Source: Sclerotinia nivalis
Taxonomy: Eukaryota; Ascomycota; Leotiomycetes; Helotiales; Sclerotiniaceae
Direction: 5' to 3'
Length of the DNA stretch: 64,000 bases
Assembly: GCA_029531795.1 (NCBI GenBank)
Contig: JAPEIS010000005.1
Coordinates: 1,920,001-1,984,000, forward strand
How positions within the stretch are numbered: position 1 is the stretch's first letter; each line of letters begins with the position of its first letter. The notes under the pieces are model-generated. The model saw nothing but the letters and a program-made list of their open reading frames with translations. It searched no databases and had not been told where the DNA came from. Shown here one piece after another: positions 57,193 through 64,000 of this stretch. The position numbers were made by a program, and so were the translations under genes.

Positions 57193-58365
57193 ATGGCTTG
57201 GGATTCTAGATCTAATCCTCTTCCATACAATAATAACTCTAGACTCAAACAATCTCAACCTCAATCTCAACCTCAATCTCAACCTCAATCTCAATCTCAA
57301 TCTCAAAATGGCGACTCTACATTAGAATCAAATATACAGCCGAAATCTACCCACGTTGCAGACCCTGCTCTTCAACCGTTTTTAAATCCGTCTTTTGATC
57401 CCGCAGATTATCTCAATTCAGCTTTGCCCTCTCTACAGTCTTCGAATACATCGTCATCTTCCAAAAGCAGCGTACCTTTGGCTGAACTATCTACACAAAC
57501 ACAAACTCTTCTCTCTCATCTCAGCGCCCACACCACAAGACTTACGACTACTCTTACACAACTCACCGATGAAATACTGCGAAGTGGAAGTCGATTGGCC
57601 TATGAGGTGGAAGTACTGCGAGGAGAGACACTGGGACTATCAGAAGCATTGACCGAGGGACTACATGATGATGTTACAAAATTTGTTCCTGGGGGGCTTG
57701 AGAATGATTTGGCAAAAAGATCAATGAGATCTGGAGACATGCATGGCACCTCTAGGACGCGATCTGCCACAATCACGATACCGAAAAAACCTACTTTAAA
57801 AGACACGAACAGCGCCAAAATCGTCGACCCCCCTTATGTAACACAATTGCGAACTCTTACACTCGTGCGGTCACGATTAGATACTGTTATAAAGACTTTT
57901 GGAGACGCAATGGCGTGGACTTTCCCGCCGTCAGAGGTTTCGGTCACTTCATCCTTTCTTTCTGTTTCCGCTCCCGAGCCAGGGTCAGAAGCACACAGCA
58001 CTGAAGAGAAAGGACAAGAAGTCTCAAAGAGGATACGTGACGAAATTGCAGATTTATTAATTGGAGATGATCCAATTGATGGCATTGAGGCAGCAGCTAA
58101 AAGAGTACAAGAGTTGAAGGAATTGGCGCTTGTTTGGAAAGGCACAGCAGAAGAACGGGCAAGGAGTAAATTTGTTGAAAGTCTTGCAAAGATGGTCGAA
58201 GACAGACATCGAGATCTGCTGAAAAATGCTGAACAGGATGGCCAGTTAAGTCAAAGAGTAGAGGTTGTGCATGACCAAGAGACTTCAGTCTCTAGTATTG
58301 GCGAGAATAGGGCACAAAGTGGATACGGATTTATCAATCAATTGCAACGGCTAAGAGGCTCTTAA
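57193..58365 (+). CDS. COG7-like subunit of the conserved oligomeric Golgi complex
   Basis: Single exon of 390 residues. The N-terminus has a Gln/Ser/Pro repeat (QSQPQSQPQSQPQSQSQSQ, residues 21-39) encoded by CAATCT/CAACCT units. The rest looks like a helical tether subunit: FNPSFDPADYLNSALP-like entry, then LSTQTQTLLSHLSAHTTRL, LTQLTDEILRSGSRLAYEVE and VLRGETLGLSEALTEGL, a pattern I associate with fungal Cog7. COG tethers retrograde vesicles within the Golgi. Later helices (VTQLRTLTLVRSRLDTVIKT, AAKRVQELKELALVWKGTAE) continue the coiled-coil character. No membrane or signal segment is present. The subunit identity is from recall and is the weak point. Confidence 0.62.
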   Translation: MAWDSRSNPLPYNNNSRLKQSQPQSQPQSQPQSQSQSQNGDSTLESNIQPKSTHVADPALQPFLNPSFDPADYLNSALPSLQSSNTSSSSKSSVPLAELSTQTQTLLSHLSAHTTRLTTTLTQLTDEILRSGSRLAYEVEVLRGETLGLSEALTEGLHDDVTKFVPGGLENDLAKRSMRSGDMHGTSRTRSATITIPKKPTLKDTNSAKIVDPPYVTQLRTLTLVRSRLDTVIKTFGDAMAWTFPPSEVSVTSSFLSVSAPEPGSEAHSTEEKGQEVSKRIRDEIADLLIGDDPIDGIEAAAKRVQELKELALVWKGTAEERARSKFVESLAKMVEDRHRDLLKNAEQDGQLSQRVEVVHDQETSVSSIGENRAQSGYGFINQLQRLRGS

Positions 58366-58901
58366 TAGAGTAGTCCTCGATTGTTATACCCAAATATTTG
58401 CTTATTCTCCATTCTTCATTCTCCTCAATCATTATCGACTACTTACGCCAAGTGTTTAAGTTTCAAGGAACTAATACAATAAGCTGAAGCCCTGAATGAA
58501 CCCTATATTGGTGGTCTCAATGATCATCATTCTTTGCTAAACATTCGATATACCGAAATCAGGTCCAATGTACCAAATCATCGCAAGGAACAGCATATAT
58601 GCAGATGCTCGGATGCAGCTAGTTGCTTTCCCGAAGAAGCATTTGCTTTACCCCTTGCTTGATGTCATTCCAGCCAGGTAGCTTACAACATTTACAATCT
58701 TCACAAATTCTATCTATTCTTGGAAAATACTTCTTTGCCAGGAGCTTTATTGTTTTACTATTCTGATAATTAATGCTTCGCACTTCCATTGACCTTGAAC
58801 ACTTCATCTCATTTGATGTGAACGCACCAAATGAGCTGTTATTATAAGCAGAAATCGCTGTGAGAGATTTACTGAGGGATCGCTCTGTCTTTCCTTGATT
58901 A
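58366..58901. other. intergenic region
   Basis: A 62-codon minus-strand frame from ATG 58807 (with CEDCKCC) exists but shows no further support. Otherwise it is the 3' UTR of the COG7-like gene and the promoter of the glycosyltransferase-like gene. Confidence 0.45.
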
Positions 58902-60813
58902 ATGATGAATCGTGAGGAGTTTTCTACTGAGGTTGGGACTGTTACGACAACTCACACGTCAAAAAGCTCACCTATGAAGAGTTTTGTGGCTCATATACTA
59001 AGAGAACTAAGAAGACCTAGTCGACTCCGTAGTCGTATCCTAATCTCATTCATTTTAATATCTTCTGCGGTTTTTCTTTTTCTTGGCAGATGGCATGCGG
59101 TCAGTATATTTCATGGTGTTCATTAATCAAGCAGAAGACAGCCTGCAAGTCCTAAGGTTCAACTACAAGTTTTTCTAGATTGCTAACATCTCTTTTTTTT
59201 AGTATAAAATCCAACGCACAGCGTCACATTTGGATAACTACGTTCCTAATAAACTGGCAGGAGCTTTCGCGCCATACAATGTTATCGACGGTGGTAGGTT
59301 GGATGATACTATACCAGACAACGATACCAACACAAACCTTGTCAGACCAAAGTTCCATCTGATAATACCGGCAAGAAAAAGATCAGCCAATCTCTGCAAA
59401 ACTCTGATATCAGCTGCAATCCTCAATTATCCACCCCCAACGCTAATTGGTTTTGAACTGGATGAAAAGGAGGGAAAAGACAGTCCATCTTCACAATACG
59501 TACAAGACACCTTGAATTTTCTTAATGGAAAAGAAGTGCATGATGATGATATAGTATTGATACTAGATGAGGATACCTGGCCCCAAGTTCCTGTCGAGAT
59601 AATCATCAGCAGATTCCTGCGCAATACACAGGATTCCAGCGCCTCACTTCACAAACAGTATGGACGAGTCAATATAAATAATAGCATGGTCGATAGAGCT
59701 AGCCCAAAACGGCCCCGTCCTCAAAAATACACACAAAAAGTCCTCTTCGCAGCTCAAAAGGAATGCAGCATTGGAGACGGCCCAGCCGAACTAGCTTGTT
59801 ACGCAAATATAATACCGCAATCAACATTACCGAAAAATAGCCATGGAAGTAAAACGGATAGGTACGAGGCGGGCATATACAATCGCCCGAGATTTATAGA
59901 GGGAGCGTTGGCGGTAGGGAAGGCGGGAGATGTACGGAGAGTTTGGAAGAGAGCCGAGGAACTGGTCCGGTTACAACATAAAAGTAAGGAGGACACATCG
60001 GTGCAAAATGTCTTTACGCAAATCTTTGGAGAACAGGAATGGAATCGAATTCAGAGCCGGAAAGCATCATCTTCTAAATTTCGGATCTGGCTCGAGGCAA
60101 AACTTGGATACGGTGTTAGTGTTGATGCTCTTGCAGCGAATAATGTAATGTTTAAACAGGAAGGTCCAAGTGAAAACTATGAATTTGGTATTGGACTCGA
60201 TTATTCATCAGGGGTTTTCCAGACGATGCGGAAATCGAGTGATGATGTGAGGTTTGTTCGGTATGGGGATAGGCAGGAAAAGGGGATTGTGGGAATGAGG
60301 GGGATTATTCAAGGTCAAGTCGGAAATTCTGGGATATTACCCGCAGAGTTGAAGGTCATTGGAGGACCGCTTGAGTTGTGTGGAAATGGAGATGTGCATA
60401 AAGAAGGAGAGACAAGGAATACTCAGATAGAAAATGCCTTGATGGACGCAAGAAAGCAAAATATAACTTGGAAAGATGTGCAATTGGGCACAAACACAAA
60501 AGTTCCAGGAACCTCAGTACCCGCGTCTCTAAATTTTAATTTTCATGGCAAAGATATAGGCGAAGGGGAAAAATTAAAAAAGGAATTATGGGGAAATATG
60601 TGGTGGAGGAAATGGGATAAAGCGCTTTTGAGAGAATGTACGAGCAGTTCTGGAGCTGAACAGGCTTGGAAGGGTGTCATGGGGGATGGGGAGACGTGGT
60701 GGGATTTGAGAGGGGGGAGGGGTGGTGTTTGGACGGGTGAGAGGGTTTGGATTGAGTGGGGGGAGGTTTGTGGGGAAGAGGAGTTTGAGGAGGAGGTGTT
60801 TGGGGGTGCGTGA
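58902..60813 (+). CDS. type II membrane glycosyltransferase-like protein
   Basis: Two exons (58902-59099, 59203-60813; 103 nt intron) give 602 residues. A basic cytosolic tail precedes one membrane anchor at about 46-62 (ILISFILISSAVFLFLG), giving Golgi-type topology. The lumenal part has VRPKFHLIIPARKRSANLCK, and DDDIVLILDEDT with Asp188-Glu-Asp190 in the place of a GT-A DxD motif. KVLFAAQKECSIGDGPAEL and RPRFIEGALAVGKAGDVRRV follow, an order reminiscent of the procollagen/PLOD-type glycosyltransferase family (acceptor-side FSAE.C.P....YLNSG). A Gly/Trp/Glu-rich C-terminus follows. Donor and acceptor are unknown. An adjacent in-frame ATG at 58905 is an equal start. Confidence 0.72.
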
Positions 60814-61152
60814 GAGGGTTGGAAAGGCGTAGGAGCGTGAGCAGAGACAGATGAGAATAAGTTGATGTGTGGACCCTGCATTGAATTTGGAACCTGAAGA
60901 TATATGCCGTTGTTTAATTTTTGATGCAATTGAATTCTAAAATCACAATTATACAAGTAGAGAAACTCGAGTGTTTAAATAAACTGCATCGCCGGGTTGA
61001 CAAACTAGAGTTGGAGAATAATTTCTTGGAAAGAACAACAAGTGACTTGAGCTGCGCACAGCTTTCATGATCATCAGTTGTAAGATATACATATACATAC
61101 ACGTGGAAATGTATCGACTGGAGTCTCGGTCCCCTAAAAGTATATCAATACA
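60814..61152. other. short convergent intergenic region
   Basis: 339 bases between two convergent stop codons; no distinctive sequence apart from an ATACAT run near 61087-61100. Confidence 0.5.
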
Positions 61153-63206
61153 TTATAACTCCACGCCCCAAATACACAAAGCCAACTGATTAATCTTCTC
61201 TCCCTTCGCCACACCATCCAACATCTCATACGGAACCATGAAGCCCTGTTCTTTAATAAAGTAGCTTGCGAGGTTCAGTAGGTGCTCATAGTTTACGGTT
61301 GCGGAAGCGAAAAGTTCTGGATGCATTGTTCGTAGTTGGGAGATGGTGGCTGTGAGGGTGGAGTGTTCGTCGCGTGCTCCGTGGAAGGTGGCGGAGGGGT
61401 TGCGGGTTGATGGTTGGAGGGGTTCGGATATTCTGGGGGTTGTTGAGGTTAGATTGGCTGGGCTTGGAGAGGGAGGAAGGGGGAAGGAAGAAACTCACGA
61501 TGTTCCGTCGCGAATCCAACGTTCTAATGCTGGATGGATGGCAGCTATGGTTTGCTGATCGGATACTTTGAGCATCATGATGTAAATCCAAAGTGTCCAA
61601 TATGTATAAGCCCAGTCTTCTAATAAAATGGACCAATCTAGTGGAAGTTCTTCCTCTTGATCTTCGGCTATCAGGCCGTGTATGGTAGTGGATAGAGAGG
61701 GATAATGTTGGGTAAGCAGTAAGTAGGCTTGTTCGATCGAAATGACCTTTAAGTTCCTAGTTGGAGAAGCTGATGAGACTTGAGGAGATGGGCCGAGGAT
61801 TTGCGTGGTTAGATTATTTAAGGGTTGGAGGGCGGATTGTAATGTAGTAAGTTGCGATGCACGATAAATCGTAGCGAGGGATTGATTGGGGCTCTGAGGG
61901 ATACTAGGATATCGTTAGCTTGACTAAATATAGAGACGAGGATGAGGATTTACCCTAGAGTCGCACCGGTTTGTTCAATCCTCCTAATTTCGTACGAGAG
62001 CTTGGACTGAATAATGAAGATTGCCTGGAGCAGTGCCCTGCACAAAGGGCTTTGGAACGGCTGTGCAATTCTTTCTGGACATATTTCTGGGTACTTCAAC
62101 AAGTATGAACGCTCTCGTTCATTTACTACCATGCAGCAAACCAAATCTACAAGGCCTTCTTCGAAACTGTGGAATTCTACAATTTGAGGATCTTGTGACT
62201 CTTTTGCTGACGGTGGTTGTACAGCAAACATAAATTCCTCCTCGGGCTGCTTTGGATCCGGGGGGATGTGACAATTTTGACTTCTGCGCAATTGAATAGC
62301 ATCAGGGTCCGGTGTCAATTTAAGATTGACAACATTCCGATTCACAAGATCGTTTGGAAGAACAAAACCGTAGCCAAGTAGCAATTCGCTATTTGATTTA
62401 TTTCCATAGTAATTGTAAATTTGATCTCCTTGCGAGACGCCGGCAGAATGAACTAGATCGAAGGAATTGGAGTTAGGATCTTTTTTCCACTCTACCTGAT
62501 TGATACCATTATGATTGCCTATATCAACGAGTGGATAAAGGATCGAAAATCTATCATTGCGAACATGGTCTAGATTAAGATCCTTATCTATAGAGCTCTC
62601 GCTCAGTGCTTCGGGACAAATTGTCAAGGATGGCCGAAAACTTCGACTATCAAATATAGTAGCAGCCCATTGATACAAGATATAACTGTATTCTTTATGG
62701 TTTGGTAATTCCCTCAGAAGCACAACTCCTTTCTTCCACTGATCCCTCCACATCTGTTCTCGCTTCTGAAGCGGAGGTTCTGCGTTCGTCCCAGCGAGGA
62801 ATCTCTGATCTTCTTCTGGCCACCAGATAGGAATCCCAAGGCTTTTGGGATCACTTGGTTGGGGGAGTAATCTGATATACTGCCACCATGGAGATTGTTC
62901 ACCCTTCAGATATTGCTGCATGAGAAAAAAGTGACCGACGATATTGGGATCATCATTCTTTAAAGTCTCCAAGAACTCAATAGGAAATGGTTCCGTAGAT
63001 GGAAATTGGGAATACGTGCCAACTGCATTCAGATATGATAGAGAAATTTGGTATGTGCATCGTACAATACTTGTTTGAGTAGGTATCCTTTTTTGCGCCT
63101 TGAACGATAATCCTGTGACTGCATCTTTGTAAATCTCAACATCAGGATGAAGGTAAGCCCCAGAATTTATAGCCCATTGAACAAGATTCTGAATATCCTC
63201 TGTCAT
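61153..63206 (-). CDS. SET-domain lysine methyltransferase (Rubisco-LSMT/SETD6 type)
   Basis: Three exons on the minus strand (61954-63206, 61499-61903, 61153-61432) give 645 residues from ATG 63206. The SET domain is of the split kind seen in Rubisco LSMT, SETD3/SETD6 and yeast Rkm proteins. The opening part covers residues 1-60. A large helical insert follows (SPWWQYIRLLPQ, WAATIFDSRSF). The core has LYPLVDIGNHNG, which supplies the S-adenosylmethionine-binding NH pair, and IYNYYGNKSNSELLLGYGFV with the catalytic tyrosine. The C-terminal helical half corresponds to the substrate-binding region. Targets in this family are often ribosomal or other non-histone proteins. The last exon would be missed without splicing; it ends CIWGVEL. 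Confidence 0.9.
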
Positions 63207-63809
63207 TTTGATCTCCAACTTGAGCTCTCTTCAATCATTGTAGCACAAAAATTCTGGCTGCAAAAAAAGGGTCGTCGAGCCCTACGAGGACGTATCACGT
63301 GCTCAACACAACCTTTGGTGGGGCATTTGGCTTTCAATGATGAAGTTCTTCATTCGTTCATCCATTTACACACGATGGACGAAATAAATCGCACATCGAA
63401 CAAACTCCTACCAAACTCTGGTACGCATTTGAGCCAGAGAGCGTCTGCTTGTGGAATGTGAATTGGGACATCGAAGAGTGTCGTGACACCTTGAGGCTTA
63501 GTTAGGTATAATCAATCTGTGTGCGATTTATTTTGTCTACCGCGGTCTTGATACTGTATTTTCATACCAACAGGCTCATTGAACAACGTCTGTATCTCTA
63601 CAATACACACACAGTCCGATGAAAAATACAGTACGGTAAGTTGAGCTGTATCAAAGTTTCGCTGATGTGCGAAATTGCCTCGGATACTACCTTGCACTTG
63701 CTGTGTATCTCTCCAATAGGATCAGATTTCTCAAGCCAGGTATAAGATCTTCTGCTGAGCGCGTCCTCCAATTTGCCTTTCAACTTCACAAATATTTACA
63801 GGCTACAAG
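63207..63809. other. divergent intergenic region
   Basis: Promoter side of both the SET gene and the next gene. Open frames here are short. A TTTACAG acceptor-like site at about 63794-63801 directly precedes the ATG of the next gene, so a 5' UTR intron or an upstream coding exon is possible. Confidence 0.4.
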
Positions 63810-64000
63810 ATGGTTTCTAATAGATATGGTCGTGAGCGCATTGACGAGCATACAGAACTCTTCCAACCGCAGCTTCCAATCCTCACGCGCGCATGGTACT
63901 TCATTCAGCTATGGGGACTGAAGATAGCTATTGTGTTAACCTTTAAAATCCTGCGCTTTCTACGACCAGTACCTCCAGAAGCTCGACCTATGAAGCTCTT
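63810..64000 (+). CDS. 5' end of a membrane-anchored protein (partial)
   Basis: An open frame from ATG 63810 runs off the window after 63 codons. It reads SNRYGRERIDEHTELFQ, then a hydrophobic helix (LWGLKIAIVLTFKILRFL) followed by RPVPPEARPMKL. A hydrophobic segment followed by a Pro-Pro hinge is typical of N-terminally anchored fungal hydrolases and oxidases, but the family cannot be named from this much. The true start may lie in an upstream exon. Confidence 0.45.
   Translation, partial: MVSNRYGRERIDEHTELFQPQLPILTRAWYFIQLWGLKIAIVLTFKILRFLRPVPPEARPMKL

Overview
The window looks like about 64 kb of nuclear DNA from a filamentous ascomycete. The evidence is many short introns (47-90 nt) with GTAAGT/GTATGT-type donors and CTAAC-like branch sites, fungal gene families (Zn2Cys6 regulator, RCR-type protein, NCS1 permease, DUF7492-like secreted protein), and a retrotransposon wrecked by C-to-T/G-to-A change of the repeat-induced point mutation (RIP) type. 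The gene set would fit Leotiomycetes (Sclerotiniaceae such as Botrytis or Sclerotinia); that placement is inference from recalled gene style, not from a search.

Layout, left to right: a six-exon cyclophilin H gene (2219-3319); a secreted DUF7492-like protein (4628-5893, minus); a 6 kb gene-poor stretch hiding a broken metallo-beta-lactamase-fold gene (about 8534-9815); an NCS1 nucleobase permease (12072-13711); a GPALPP/DUF3752 protein (14102-15187, minus) divergent from VPS8 (15771-20687); an RCR-like membrane protein (21855-22537); a conserved hypothetical (22716-23487, minus) sharing a 156 bp divergent promoter with alanyl-tRNA synthetase (23644-27079); a repeat-bearing 774-residue protein (27679-30003); a small hypothetical (30570-31124, minus); an intron-containing tRNA-Leu(CAA) (32131-32244, minus); and a Zn2Cys6 transcription factor (33474-36299).

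From about 37.1 to 44.8 kb the DNA becomes very AT-rich. Inside it is one complete but dead Ty3/gypsy chromovirus-type element, 37535-44458, with two 163 bp LTRs and a CATAA target duplication. It carries a nested 146 bp solo LTR at 43410-43555 flanked by CGTAC. Beyond it lie an Sds3/Dep1-like deacetylase-complex gene (45590-47287, minus), an alpha-carbonic anhydrase (49516-50382), a seven-exon gene fusing a PARP catalytic domain to a UBE2Q-like E2 domain (51761-55912, minus), a COG7-like gene (57193-58365), a type II membrane glycosyltransferase-like gene (58902-60813), a SET-domain lysine methyltransferase gene (61153-63206, minus), and the 5' end of one more gene at the right edge.

The genes do not form a pathway or a biosynthetic cluster; most are single-copy housekeeping genes. 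The most interesting items are the PARP-E2 fusion, the predicted dual-targeted alanyl-tRNA synthetase, the decayed MBL gene, the nested LTR archaeology with strand-asymmetric RIP, and the in-frame minisatellites of the 774-residue protein. Exon boundaries were worked out by eye from splice signals and reading phase; no transcript data were available.
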